A stretch of DNA of 46,958 nucleotides from Methanosuratincolales archaeon (GCA_014361445.1 JACIVQ010000007.1:1-46958), one strand, 5' to 3'. Positions 7,622-16,633 are shown, counted from the stretch's first letter. The notes: a model not told the origin generated them from the sequence alone. Made by a program: numbers and translations.

Positions 7622-8146
7622 TTGTCAACCCTTCCAAAATTGACGCTAGTTCAGGACAAAGCCATAATATCAGGATCAGAAGCGGAATCTATTCATCAAC
7701 AAGGTTTTTTTGGCGAACTAGAAGGAGGGCGTTTGACTTTATTGGATGTGGAGGCGTTGTTTCTTGTTGAGAGGGAGAAGGTCGTGGTATCGGATTCGAC
7801 TGGAAAGGTTATGACTTTTCCTGAGCTAGTTGAGTATTTCTCCAAGAAGGATCCCGATTTTTGGCTACGTTACCTGCTTTACTCTGATTTACGTCGCAGA
7901 GGGTATATAGTTAAGCCGGGTTATGGACCTAAGTTAGAGTTTAGAGTTTATAGGCGTGGAGCCGTTGTTGGAAAAGAGCCAGCCAAATATTTGGTGTATG
8001 GCTTAGTTGAAGGTAAAACAATCAGTTTAACAGAGTTGAAAGCGATTTCCAATACCGCAAAGCTGTCTAAGAAGGATTTAGTGTTAGCCGTAATAGATCG
8101 GCAGGGAGAGATAACATACTATGATGCCGCAGAGATTACTTTCTGA
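7622..8146 (+). CDS. endA: tRNA-splicing endonuclease subunit (EndA family), catalytic His absent
   Basis: A subunit of the archaeal tRNA-intron endonuclease, which cuts bulge-helix-bulge motifs. The C-terminal domain is recognisable: YSDLRRRGYIVKPGYGPKLEFRVYRRG with the conserved Tyr, then AKYLVYGLVEG, and SKKDLVLAVIDRQGEITYY carrying the conserved Lys. In active subunits a His precedes the (S/A)(K/E)YLV stretch. Here that position reads GKEPAKYLV, with Pro instead of His. This looks like the non-catalytic (structural) type that pairs with a separate catalytic subunit in heterotetrameric enzymes. Start: TTG 6 nt after GGTG, with an upstream GTG at 7613 as alternative. It overlaps ubiA by 26 bp. 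Confidence 0.85.
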   Translation: MSTLPKLTLVQDKAIISGSEAESIHQQGFFGELEGGRLTLLDVEALFLVEREKVVVSDSTGKVMTFPELVEYFSKKDPDFWLRYLLYSDLRRRGYIVKPGYGPKLEFRVYRRGAVVGKEPAKYLVYGLVEGKTISLTELKAISNTAKLSKKDLVLAVIDRQGEITYYDAAEITF

Positions 8147-9098
8147 TGTAATTGGAAGTAGCCATAACTCAGGTGTTTGTGTAGGCGTAGGCACAGTTAA
8201 CGGTAGAGAGGCGGATATAGCAAATACAATCAATGCAAGGAAGATCAAAAATGGTAAAATTAAATCGTATTTTAAGCTGATTAGACCAGTAAATGCTTTG
8301 ATGATGGGGCTTGCAGTGGTTGTGGGCGAGGTTGCAATTTTAGGGGGCGTTCCAGATGCGATTAAGATCCTTTCTGGATTTTTGGTCTCCTTCTTTTTGA
8401 CTTCGGCTGCGATGGTAATAAATGACATAGTAGATATAGATATAGACCGAATAAATACACCAGATCGCCCAATACCCTCAGGCAGCGTGTCTATAAAATC
8501 TGCTAAATTATACGCTGCGATATTAGCGATTGCAGGCATAATGTCCGCGTTCCCTCTCTCAGCATATGGTGTCCCTTTGGCGGTCATAACTTTCTTGATA
8601 TCTTTGGCGTATAACCTGAGGGGCAAGAAAGCAGGTTTCGTGGGGAATATGATGGTAGCTTATTGTGTTGCGGTCCCATTTCTCTTTGGCGGATTAGCTG
8701 TTGCAGAGACTATAGACATCAAAATCTCAGTCTTCTTCCTACTGGCATTCCTTGCTACGACAGGAAGAGAGGTTGTCAAAGGGATAGCAGACATGGAGGG
8801 AGATCAAATAAAGGGCATCGCCACTTTGGCATTATCTAGCGGACCAAAGAAGGCAGCCCTTGTTGCAGCTGCACTTTATCTTAGCGCGGTGGCTTTGACG
8901 CCTATACCTGCGATGTTTGGAATATTGGGAGTCTGGTACTCCATAATAGTGGCAGTTGTCGATATCGGTTTTCTCTATTCATCAATAACCATTCTGAGAA
9001 GGCAAGACAAGAAAACTGCTCTTAGAGTTAAGAAGGAGACAATGATTTGGATGCTTCTTGCGCTGTTAGCCTTCTTATTTGGTGGGCTATTTTCCTAG
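8121..9098 (+). CDS. UbiA prenyltransferase, likely digeranylgeranylglyceryl phosphate synthase
   Basis: Membrane enzyme that adds the second geranylgeranyl chain to geranylgeranylglyceryl phosphate in archaeal ether-lipid synthesis. About eight to nine hydrophobic helices. Two Asp-rich prenyl-diphosphate/Mg motifs are present: NDIVDIDIDRINTPDRP (residues about 97-113) and KGIADMEGDQIKG (about 220-232). The core SYFKLIRPVNALMMG matches the family start. About 48 residues precede it with no alternative start codon between, so either the protein has a cytosolic N-terminal tail or an unusual start is used. The gene overlaps endA by 26 bp at the start and the convergent hisS by 12 bp at the end. 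Confidence 0.87.
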   Translation: MMPQRLLSDVIGSSHNSGVCVGVGTVNGREADIANTINARKIKNGKIKSYFKLIRPVNALMMGLAVVVGEVAILGGVPDAIKILSGFLVSFFLTSAAMVINDIVDIDIDRINTPDRPIPSGSVSIKSAKLYAAILAIAGIMSAFPLSAYGVPLAVITFLISLAYNLRGKKAGFVGNMMVAYCVAVPFLFGGLAVAETIDIKISVFFLLAFLATTGREVVKGIADMEGDQIKGIATLALSSGPKKAALVAAALYLSAVALTPIPAMFGILGVWYSIIVAVVDIGFLYSSITILRRQDKKTALRVKKETMIWMLLALLAFLFGGLFS

Positions 9099-10373
9099 AA
9101 TTTTTGTTACTTCTTCAAGGGTCACCGAGAATTCCTTCTTGTTAGTCATATCTCTGAGTTTGAATATGCCTGTCCTCAGCTCCTCAGGTCCAACTATCAG
9201 GACGTAAGGGATCTTTTTCACATCAGCATATTCCAATTGTCGTCCAAGCTTTCGCCCCATCAGGTCGGTCTCTGCAACTATCCCAAGTTTAAGGAGGCGT
9301 TCACGTAGCCTTATAGCCTCTGGCAAAACCTCAGCACTAGTGTTAGCTATGAATACAGTTGTTTTTGATGGACTAATGACACTTCTGATGCGCTCGTTTA
9401 GAACCTCATATAGCCGCTCAATGCCAAGCGAGATACCTGTTGCGGGAGTTGGACCTCCACCAAACTTCTCTATGAGAGAGTCATAGCGACCTCCACCTGC
9501 AACGCTTCCAATTTGTGCTTCTTTCACTTTAATCTCAAATACTGGACCTGTGTAGTAATCGAGTCCCCTGACTAGGCTGAAATCCACCATTAACAAGTTT
9601 TCTAGTCCATAAGGCCCAGAGAGCTCAATCATGCGCCGGAGTTCTTCTATTCCTTCCTTTATCGATTTGGATGATCCAAATCTCCGTTCTGCATATTCTA
9701 ATGCTTCTGACCCTTGATAGTGAGTAAATTCTAAGATTTTTCCTATCAATTCAGTCTTTAGACCGATCTTTTCGAGCTCCTTCGAAACATTTTCCTCGCC
9801 TATCTTCTCTATTTTATCGAGGGCGCGGAAGACACAAATTGAGACTTCGGGGGAGATGGATAAAGAGTCCATCATGCCTTCAAGGATCTTTCGGTTGTTA
9901 ATCCTGACTTCAAATTCTTCAAGTCCAAGAGATTTTAGGGCGTCTACTGCTGTAGAGATACACTCCATGTCTGCCTCCATCCTAGCAGAGCCCACTATAT
10001 CTATGTCAGCTTGAAGAAATTCCCTTAACCTGCCGCTTTGGGGCTCTTCATAACGCCAAACCTTGGATATGCAGTATCTCTTGAAAGGTTTAACTAAGTT
10101 TGGATTGCTGGCCACGACCCTAGCCAAAGGCACAGTGAGGTCAAAACGCAGACCTATCCACCTTCCGCCCTTGTCCTGGAATTTGTATATCTGGCGCTCA
10201 ACCTCCTCGCCTCCCTTAGCTGAGAGTACCTCCCATAGCTCAATTGCAGGCGTGTCCATTTCCTCAAAACCATGTAACTCAAAAGCTTCCCTGATCTTTC
10301 TTAGTATGTGCTGTCTTACTCGCATCTCATCAGGGAGAAAGTCCTTTGTGCCACGAGGCCTGCCAAACTTCAT
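9087..10373 (-). CDS. hisS: Histidyl-tRNA synthetase
   Basis: Class II synthetase that charges tRNA-His. Landmarks: GRPRGTKDFLPDEM at the N-terminus, motif 2 (KRYCISKVWRYEEPQSGRLREFLQADIDIVG), the histidine-specific LVRGLDYYTGPVFE, motif 3 (GGRYDSLIEKFGG...ATGISLGIERL), and a C-terminal anticodon-binding domain (TVFIANTSAEVLPEAIRLRERL). A length of about 428 residues is normal. ATG at 10373 is preferred because GAGGTA lies about 8 nt upstream, whereas the longer frame begins with a TTG that overlaps this site. Convergent with ubiA (12-bp overlap). Confidence 0.96.
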   Translation of the reverse strand: MKFGRPRGTKDFLPDEMRVRQHILRKIREAFELHGFEEMDTPAIELWEVLSAKGGEEVERQIYKFQDKGGRWIGLRFDLTVPLARVVASNPNLVKPFKRYCISKVWRYEEPQSGRLREFLQADIDIVGSARMEADMECISTAVDALKSLGLEEFEVRINNRKILEGMMDSLSISPEVSICVFRALDKIEKIGEENVSKELEKIGLKTELIGKILEFTHYQGSEALEYAERRFGSSKSIKEGIEELRRMIELSGPYGLENLLMVDFSLVRGLDYYTGPVFEIKVKEAQIGSVAGGGRYDSLIEKFGGGPTPATGISLGIERLYEVLNERIRSVISPSKTTVFIANTSAEVLPEAIRLRERLLKLGIVAETDLMGRKLGRQLEYADVKKIPYVLIVGPEELRTGIFKLRDMTNKKEFSVTLEEVTKILGK

Positions 10374-10504
10374 CTTAAAGTACCTCAAGCCAATTTTTAA
10401 CTAATCTATTAATATGGTTTTGGAAAGTTTTGTATGTTTAATACCCCTTTTATAAAAAACTTCTGCCGATAGTGTTAAAAGGCAGTCCCTAATCCCCTTT
10501 AATG

Positions 10505-10596
10505 GGGCCCGTAGCTCAGTACGGTAGAGCAGCGGGCTTTTAAATAAAAATGAAGAGACCCGTTGGTCTCGGGTTCAAATCCCGACGGGCCCGCCA
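10505..10596 (+). tRNA. tRNA-Lys (TTT) with 15-nt intron
   Basis: Acceptor arms GGGCCCG (10505-10511) and CGGGCCC (10586-10592), discriminator G and encoded CCA. Anticodon stem GCGGG / CCCGT with loop CTTTTA|A gives anticodon TTT. An intron lies at the canonical 37/38 position. T arm TCGGG-TTCAAAT-CCCGA. An upstream TTTATAAAA at about 10447-10455 is a candidate TATA box. Confidence 0.94.
10543..10557 (+). other. Archaeal tRNA intron (tRNA-Lys, position 37/38)
   Basis: A 15-nt intron with a bulge-helix-bulge. The central helix CTTT (10537-10540) pairs with GAAG (10552-10555). The bulges are TAA (10541-10543) and AGA (10556-10558), with cuts between their second and third bases. The anticodon stem acts as the outer helix. 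The inner helix is only two A-T pairs. Confidence 0.88.
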
Positions 10597-10712
10597 TTAA
10601 TTTCGTAAAAGTATTGTTCGAGTAAACTGCATAGTTTGACGTGATACATGGCTTATGGTGCTTTCAATTGAAATCATTTAGATTTAGTTATGGCAATAGA
10701 AGAGTTCGAAAA

Positions 10713-11771
10713 CTACTGGCGGCGGATGACTTTTTCCTTCCCATTGAGGTTTATTAAGAGGCCTACATCACCTTCTCTGAGATCGCTTGAAATTTTTTCA
10801 GAGGGTAACTCTAAGAACCTCTTTTCTTCCAAGTCAAGAATTGTAACCGTGCCTCCACTTCTGATGCCAATGCCCACCCTTTTAATGTCAGCCTTGTCTA
10901 TTTTTGTAACATCAGTCATAGCCTTTTGCGAAAGGGATCTTCTTTTGTGATCTTCCACATCTTCAAGAATCAATTTGCCACGGTGGTGGCCTAATACCTT
11001 GAATATTCTTTCTTTAAAAGAGACGAGATCGCCAGGTTCTAGTGCTGGTAATTTAACGGATATTGTTGTTCGGTAATGTTTTTTCCCTGTCATTCTATCT
11101 GTGCCCATCATCTTTGCGCTCTCTTTTAGATCAGCGCCCGTGATTTCTGATAGTTTTTTTGCGAATAGTCGGGCCTTACTGCTTGTGAGAAATTTTATGT
11201 CTATGCCTCCATCTTTTTCTTTAATTTCTGTTATATCGGATCTGTCTTTGAGAACATTTCTGTAAAATCTATCGATACTTGATTCGATGGTTTTTCTGCT
11301 CTCCTCACTGAGTTGCCCACCTTCTCCCCTGATCTGTACTAGAGCCTCATACTTCCCGCTTGCAACACTCTGGCAAAAATCACAGGTAAGGTATTCCACT
11401 GTTGCATCTCTTTTCAGAGAACTCGAGGCTCCTTCGGAAGCCAAGGTTACGTCCAAAACAACTTTTTTCGGTAATCCACTTTTGTTCCATTCTGTTACGC
11501 TGCCTTCTATATTCAAGATCTTTGTATCTTTGGGAATCTTTATGTTCCGTTGCAATTCTATTATGGTCCCTTCAAGTGCAACCGAATTAGGATCTTTTTT
11601 CCTTATCCTAATCCACTTTTTCCCCTGTAAATAGGATAAGCAGGATCTGCAAAGTTTGACAATTAAATTGTTCGGGATATGCCTAATCCTTTCGTCCCAA
11701 AAACATGTCTCGCAGAGATTTTTAATTAAGGTCTTTCCCTTTGAGCCACATTTCGGACAGAACCTGTCCAT
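10713..11771 (-). CDS. NMD3 family protein
   Basis: Archaeal homologue of NMD3, the large-ribosomal-subunit export and assembly adaptor in eukaryotes. In archaea it is presumed to act in 50S maturation. The N-terminus has the paired zinc fingers MDRFCPKCGS...NLCETCFW...LCRSCLSYL and a later CDFCQS (about residue 129). These are followed by an RNA-binding-like alpha/beta domain (KDRSDITEIKEKDGGIDIKFLTSSKA) and the OB-like segment LEPGDLVSFKERIFKVLGHHRGKLILED. At 352 residues it is typical of archaeal forms. It begins 9 bp after DUF424, in the widely conserved archaeal gene order aIF2-beta, DUF424, NMD3. Confidence 0.9.
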   Translation of the reverse strand: MDRFCPKCGSKGKTLIKNLCETCFWDERIRHIPNNLIVKLCRSCLSYLQGKKWIRIRKKDPNSVALEGTIIELQRNIKIPKDTKILNIEGSVTEWNKSGLPKKVVLDVTLASEGASSSLKRDATVEYLTCDFCQSVASGKYEALVQIRGEGGQLSEESRKTIESSIDRFYRNVLKDRSDITEIKEKDGGIDIKFLTSSKARLFAKKLSEITGADLKESAKMMGTDRMTGKKHYRTTISVKLPALEPGDLVSFKERIFKVLGHHRGKLILEDVEDHKRRSLSQKAMTDVTKIDKADIKRVGIGIRSGGTVTILDLEEKRFLELPSEKISSDLREGDVGLLINLNGKEKVIRRQ

Positions 11772-11780
11772 GTTCGCCCC

Positions 11781-12092
11781 TCATAGCATCATTACGAATT
11801 GCGCGTGTGGGATTCCTCCTATGGTGATAATCGCATCTTTGTGAACTAACCCAGCCTCAATCCCACATTTTACAGCAACCTCTCCCACAAAATTGGCTAT
11901 GGTTGCTGACTTGATCAGGTCGATGGCAGCTTCCTTGGACATCTTCTCTCCACCGAAAAATTCCCTAGAGACATCCAATATGAGGCTCCCATCTTGTATC
12001 CTTTTACCTAATATCTCGCAGTCGCATATCGCCATTATTACCTCGCCGTCTTTTGCCTTCCAAACCTTTACAAAAACATTTTCCTTGTCCAT
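11781..12092 (-). CDS. DUF424 family protein
   Basis: A small conserved archaeal protein of about 103 residues. It is recognised by VFVKVWKAKDGEVIMAICDCEILGK, then FFGGEKMSKEAAIDLIKSATIANFVGEVAVKCGIEAGLV, and IGGIPHAQFV. Its function is not established. Constant linkage to aIF2-beta and NMD3 suggests a translation- or ribosome-related role. Possible starts are ATG 12101 and ATG 12092. The latter lies just before the conserved VFVKV block, so I use it. It starts next to the aIF2-beta stop, and the unit reads as one operon. Confidence 0.85.
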   Translation of the reverse strand: MDKENVFVKVWKAKDGEVIMAICDCEILGKRIQDGSLILDVSREFFGGEKMSKEAAIDLIKSATIANFVGEVAVKCGIEAGLVHKDAIITIGGIPHAQFVMML

Positions 12093-12102
12093 GGTAACCA
12101 TC

Positions 12103-12510
12103 TCACACAAGCGTCTTTGCCGGGTTTTTGGCACCACACACCTCACAAAGTATAAATGTTAAGCGATCTTCTTTAACGAGTTTTGTATCTGGCTTGTTGC
12201 AGGAAGCACATAAAACGTAAGATTTGACGTATCTTTGGATGAGTTCATCTAATTGCGGCTTAGCGAATTTGCCGTGCAGGGTTGCTCTCGTCTCTTCTAT
12301 TGTTCCTGAAGTGGCAAGCTCCCTCACTATGAATTTCAGCAAATGATTCGGATCTCTATTAAGCTTCTCAGCGACCTCTTTGAAGTTGTATATTATGGTC
12401 TTAGATCCAATTATATTGCTGTCTGCTTGTGGCAATTCGTACTTTGAAGACTTTATCGCCTTCTCAGGGATCTTTGAAAATCCTCTCTCTAACAATGTCT
12501 CGTAGTCCAA
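12103..12510 (-). CDS. Translation initiation factor aIF2 subunit beta
   Basis: Beta subunit of the heterotrimeric aIF2 that delivers initiator Met-tRNA to the small subunit. The N-terminal helix YETLLERGFSKIP is followed by the alpha/beta core with GSKTIIYNFKEVAEKLNRDPNHLLKFIVRELATSGTI. The C-terminal zinc ribbon is CASCNKPDTKL...LCEVCGAKNP (four Cys). At 135 residues it is full length for archaea. The TTG start at 12510 directly precedes the conserved D-Y-E start. It is the first gene of the aIF2-beta/DUF424/NMD3 operon and diverges from metG. Confidence 0.95.
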   Translation of the reverse strand: MDYETLLERGFSKIPEKAIKSSKYELPQADSNIIGSKTIIYNFKEVAEKLNRDPNHLLKFIVRELATSGTIEETRATLHGKFAKPQLDELIQRYVKSYVLCASCNKPDTKLVKEDRLTFILCEVCGAKNPAKTLV

Positions 12511-12612
12511 TTTGATCCCACAATATGAGAAAATGGAAACACCTTAATAAAGCTTGAAGAAAAAAATTAAGCCACCGAGTCATTTAATTATACCAATTTC
12601 GGGGTAATCAAT

Positions 12613-14613
12613 ATGGCTCCGATTGTAGTCACCTCTGCCTTACCTTATAGCAATGACAGGCTTCATTTAGGTCACCTCAGGTCAACCTACCTCCCGGCAG
12701 ACATCTATGCGAGATTCCTCAGAAGGGTCGGCGAGGATGTGATATATGTTTGCGCTACAGATGAGCATGGTACTCCTATTGCGCTGAGGGCTGAGAAGGA
12801 AAGGGTTAAGCCAAAAGACATTGCCGACCGATATCACCCACTCATAAAAGATGACTTGACTAGGATGGGCTGTAGCTTTGATGTTTTCTCAAGAACGACC
12901 GAAGGCATACATTATGAGACAACTAAGCAGTTTTTCCTAGAATTGTTTAAAAAAGGTTACATTTATGAACAAGAGATCGAACAGCTAAGGTGTCCTAAGT
13001 GCAGTAAATTTTTGCCGGACAGATATGTGGAGGGGACATGCCCATTTTGTGGGTTTGAGGGAGCAAGAGGGGACTCGTGCGATTCTTGCGGGAGGTACCT
13101 GCGCCCGACTGATTTGAAAACTCCAAAGTGCGCGATATGTGGGGCGGTTCCAGAGATTGCAAGTACTAAACATTGGTTCTTCAAGCTCACAGCTTTTGAG
13201 GGAAAGTTGAAGGAGTGGTTGGAGAGTAATGAGAACATCCCTCAGAATGTGAGGAATTATGCACTGAATTGGGTGAAAGAGGGTTTAAAGGACTGGTGTA
13301 TAACGAGGGATATGGGTTGGGGCGTGCCCGTTCCTATCGAGGGTGCAGAAGGGAAGGTTATATACGTATGGTTTGATGCCCCAATAGGTTACATATCAGC
13401 AACCCGGGATCTATTCATGAGAAAGAAAGATCCTGAAGGCTGGCGACGCTATTGGCAAGGCGAGGGGAAGATAGTCCACTTCATAGGCAAAGATATAATA
13501 TATCATCATGCGATTTTTTGGCCAGCCATGCTTATGGGTGTAGATGGGTTCCATCCACCAGATTCTGTTGTAGCAGGGGAGTATTTGACATTAGAAAATA
13601 AGAAGATGTCAAAGAGCAGAGGTTGGTTTATTGGAATTGATGAGTATTTGAAGAATTTCGATCCTGATCCGATGCGGTACTATCTGACTTCTGTTGCCCC
13701 CCTAGAGAGGGATGCAGATTTTTCAACGGACGAGTTCATAAAGAAGTATAATGACGAGTTAGCAGATGTTTTAGGAAACTTCATACACAGGACCCTGACC
13801 TTCTTGGAAAGGTTTTTTGAATCTAAGGTGCCTGAGGCCAGTTTATCTGATGAAGATAAAAGCCTGATCTCCAAAATCAAGGAAACCCAAGACCGGGTCG
13901 CAAAATTGCTCAGTGAGTTCCACATGAGAGACGCCCTTATGTCTATAATGGCTTTAGCCCATGAAGGTAACAAGTACCTTAATAATTCTGCTCCATGGAA
14001 CACGATAAAGACCGAGCCAAAGAGGGCTGCAGCAACGCTTTATGTTTCAGTGCAAGTCGTCAAGGCTATCGGGAGCATGCTATCCCCCTTCTTGCCATTT
14101 ACAGCTGAGAAGATATGGAGTATGTTGAACCTTAGCACTTCGGTTCATATGGAAAGCTGGGACGCGGCGTCTCAGCCTTTACCAGTTGGGCATACCATCG
14201 GCAAGCCATATCCCCTATTCAAAAAGATTAAACAGGAAGACATTAAGAAAGTGAAGGAAAACCTCATACCATTCAAAGATGTTGGACCTAGAGTAAAGAT
14301 AGAAGAATTTGCCAAGGTAAAGATAGCAATTGGTGAGATTTTGAGGGCGGAGCCAGTAAAAGGATCAAAGGATCTTATGTTCTTGGAAGTGGATCTGGGG
14401 GAATACGGCACGCGCCCATGCGTTGCAGGAATAGCCAAGTACTACGCACCACAGGATCTTATCAGGAAGAAGGCTGCTTTTTTAATAAATGTGGAGCCCA
14501 TCACGTTGTTCGGGATAAAATCAGATGTTATGCTACTAGCTGCTGATGGAGGGGATAAAATATCAATACTTACTCCAGATAAAGTAGTCCCCCCAGGTTC
14601 CGGAGTAAGATAG
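12613..14613 (+). CDS. metG: Methionyl-tRNA synthetase with fused C-terminal tRNA-binding domain
   Basis: Class I synthetase that charges tRNA-Met. The HIGH-type motif is in ALPYSNDRLHLGHLRS (residues about 9-24). A zinc-binding insertion has LRCPKCSKFLPDRYVEGTCPFCG, a second set CDSCGRYL...TPKCAICGA, and the KMSKSRG signature at about residue 332. An anticodon-binding helical domain follows. Residues about 555-666 form an EMAP/Trbp111-type OB-fold (VKIAIGEILRAEPVKGSKDLMFLEVDLG) that boosts tRNA binding and is often a separate gene in archaea, but is fused here. ATG at 12613 starts on MAPIVVTSALPYSN. A PHP gene follows 15 bp later, probably co-transcribed. Confidence 0.96.
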   Translation: MAPIVVTSALPYSNDRLHLGHLRSTYLPADIYARFLRRVGEDVIYVCATDEHGTPIALRAEKERVKPKDIADRYHPLIKDDLTRMGCSFDVFSRTTEGIHYETTKQFFLELFKKGYIYEQEIEQLRCPKCSKFLPDRYVEGTCPFCGFEGARGDSCDSCGRYLRPTDLKTPKCAICGAVPEIASTKHWFFKLTAFEGKLKEWLESNENIPQNVRNYALNWVKEGLKDWCITRDMGWGVPVPIEGAEGKVIYVWFDAPIGYISATRDLFMRKKDPEGWRRYWQGEGKIVHFIGKDIIYHHAIFWPAMLMGVDGFHPPDSVVAGEYLTLENKKMSKSRGWFIGIDEYLKNFDPDPMRYYLTSVAPLERDADFSTDEFIKKYNDELADVLGNFIHRTLTFLERFFESKVPEASLSDEDKSLISKIKETQDRVAKLLSEFHMRDALMSIMALAHEGNKYLNNSAPWNTIKTEPKRAAATLYVSVQVVKAIGSMLSPFLPFTAEKIWSMLNLSTSVHMESWDAASQPLPVGHTIGKPYPLFKKIKQEDIKKVKENLIPFKDVGPRVKIEEFAKVKIAIGEILRAEPVKGSKDLMFLEVDLGEYGTRPCVAGIAKYYAPQDLIRKKAAFLINVEPITLFGIKSDVMLLAADGGDKISILTPDKVVPPGSGVR

Positions 14614-14628
14614 GTCAAGGGATTTTAG

Positions 14629-15279
14629 GTGAAGCTTAAGATAGACTTTCACGTTCATACAAATGCCTCCAAAGATGGAGTCTCATCTATTCAGGAAATT
14701 GTTACTGTAGCTAAGAGAAAAGGACTAGATGGGTTCGCGATCACTGATCATGATGTCGTCCTCGGCGCGGAGAAGGCAGAAGGGATTTCTAAGGAGAGTG
14801 GAATGGTAGTTCTGCCAGGAGTGGAAATCTCTACAAAAGCAGGGCATTTGATACTAATAGATCCTGAAAAAGCTGTACCAAAAGACCTTACAATATATGA
14901 GGTCATAGATCTTGTTAAGAGCTGGAATTCGCCACTTATAATTCCTCACCCAGCTGATCCTTTCAGCCATGGTTTAGGAGAAGAAGTCGTCAGGTCCATC
15001 CGGCACTTAAATCCAGCCATAGAAGTCTTTAACGCCTCAACCCTCTTTATTTATAATAACCGAGCAAGGAGAATTGCTAAGGAATTGGGATTATATGAAG
15101 TGGGAGGGAGTGATGCCCATGTTGCCTCAGCAGTGGGTTGTGCATATACAATTGTTGACGTTGAAGATAGAACGTGTGATGACGTCATAAAGAGTCTTCG
15201 GGGCGGTAAGACGCAAGCTTTTGGCAAAAGAACGCCAATTTTCTCATTATTAGAGCTTTCGATGAGGCGGTTCCTTTAG
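14629..15279 (+). CDS. PHP-domain metal-dependent phosphoesterase
   Basis: A 216-residue single PHP domain. Metal-binding motifs: DFHVHTNASKDG (residues about 5-16), AITDHD at about 39-44, PGVEIST, IPHPADPFSHG with HPADP at about 104-108, and GGSDAHVASAVG at about 163-174. Family members include RNase AM/TrpH-like 5'-3' exonucleases acting on phosphoesters, but the substrate here is not known. The GTG start is four codons before the conserved DFHVH. Its position behind metG is compatible with an RNA- or nucleotide-related role, but this is weak evidence. Confidence 0.85.
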   Translation: MKLKIDFHVHTNASKDGVSSIQEIVTVAKRKGLDGFAITDHDVVLGAEKAEGISKESGMVVLPGVEISTKAGHLILIDPEKAVPKDLTIYEVIDLVKSWNSPLIIPHPADPFSHGLGEEVVRSIRHLNPAIEVFNASTLFIYNNRARRIAKELGLYEVGGSDAHVASAVGCAYTIVDVEDRTCDDVIKSLRGGKTQAFGKRTPIFSLLELSMRRFL

Positions 15280-15370
15280 CAATCAGGAGCAATTGTTCGC
15301 AATTGAGACATGAAGAGTATTAGGAGCAGGCTTAAGAAGGAGCAGACATTCAATTTTCTTTGAAGGCAAG

Positions 15371-16633
15371 ATGCGAGTTTATATAAAGACCTTTGGATGC
15401 GCGTCCAACAAAGCAGAGAGCGGCTTGATCAGGAAGTTGCTCATTAAAGATGGCTTTGAGCTGGTCCCTTCAGTAGATGAGGCAGACGCCCTTGTCGTAA
15501 ATACATGTACTGTGAGAAAAGAAACTGACCTCAAGGTTATGAAGTTTCTATCCAAAATTAAGGATAAAAGAGTGGTGGTTACTGGTTGCATGGCGGCAGC
15601 TCAGCCTGCTCTCATTTCAAAGCATTATCCGATGTTCTCAATAGTCGGCCCAGACTGCCCATCCATGATATCAACTGCGTTGAGAAAGGATGGCAGGTCG
15701 GTCTTTCTGGTAAAAGATAGTTTAGTGATGGGACCTGTTCCTTTTAGGCATGGAGTGAAAAGTACAGTTGTAGTTTCAAGGGGGTGCTTGGGCGAATGTT
15801 CTTATTGTATAGTGCGGGTAGCGAAAGGGAGGCTCAGAAGCATAAGCCCTGATGTGATAGAGAGAAATGTTGTTAAGGCGGTCAAATCTGGGGCGCGCGA
15901 GATTAGACTTTCTGCCCAAGATATTGGCGTATATGGTATCGATATTGGTAGTAATCTTCCCTCACTACTTTATTCTCTAGTGAGTGTTGATGGTTATTTT
16001 AAATTGAGGGTAGGGATGTTTAAGCCATCCTCAGTAATAGGATTTCTTTCGAGACTCGTAGAAGTTTACAAATCTGAAAAAATTTACAAGTTCATACATG
16101 TTCCGGTCCAGAGCGGCAGCAATACTGTTTTGGAGAGGATGAAGAGAGGGTATGATGTGAATACTTTCAAGGAGGTTATAGGAGAATTTAGAAAGTGCTT
16201 CCCGAACATTACCATATTTACAGACGTAATTGTCGGCTTTCCAAGGGAGGATGATTTTGAGTTCAATGAGACTTGTAGGCTTTTAAAAGAGATTAAGCCA
16301 GATAAGACTCATGTGGCTAGATATTCTCCTAGACCGCACACCATAGCAGCGTCTATGCCACAGGTACCAGATCCCATAAAGAAGAGAAGGAGCGAAGTTT
16401 TGCATCGTCTCGTACGCGAGATCCAGATGCAAAAAAATGAGGCATGGGTTGGAAAGACTGTCGAGGCAACTGTTGTGGATCTTTATTTAAGGGGGGGGAT
16501 GATAGCTAGGACAGATGAGTATAAGACAGTCGCAATTCCAGGTGCCAACCGCTCCCTGCTTGGGCAGAGGGTTGAGTTGTTAGTGGAAGGGGCAACACCT
16601 TTTTACCTGATAGGCAGGATCAACCGCCGCTAA
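15371..16633 (+). CDS. tRNA t6A37 methylthiotransferase (CDKAL1/MtaB type)
   Basis: Radical SAM enzyme that converts t6A37 to ms2t6A in ANN-decoding tRNAs. It has the UPF0004 domain (YIKTFGCASNKAESGL, VNTCTV, VTGCMA; three Cys for an auxiliary FeS cluster), the radical SAM core with SRGCLGECSYCIV (CxxxCxxC, residues about 138-150), and a C-terminal TRAM domain (VGKTVEATVVDLYL...GQRVELLVEGATPFYLIG). At 420 residues it matches archaeal/eukaryal CDKAL1-type enzymes. ATG at 15371 follows AAGGCAAG. The last 14 bp overlap the convergent moaD-like gene. Confidence 0.92.
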   Translation: MRVYIKTFGCASNKAESGLIRKLLIKDGFELVPSVDEADALVVNTCTVRKETDLKVMKFLSKIKDKRVVVTGCMAAAQPALISKHYPMFSIVGPDCPSMISTALRKDGRSVFLVKDSLVMGPVPFRHGVKSTVVVSRGCLGECSYCIVRVAKGRLRSISPDVIERNVVKAVKSGAREIRLSAQDIGVYGIDIGSNLPSLLYSLVSVDGYFKLRVGMFKPSSVIGFLSRLVEVYKSEKIYKFIHVPVQSGSNTVLERMKRGYDVNTFKEVIGEFRKCFPNITIFTDVIVGFPREDDFEFNETCRLLKEIKPDKTHVARYSPRPHTIAASMPQVPDPIKKRRSEVLHRLVREIQMQKNEAWVGKTVEATVVDLYLRGGMIARTDEYKTVAIPGANRSLLGQRVELLVEGATPFYLIGRINRR

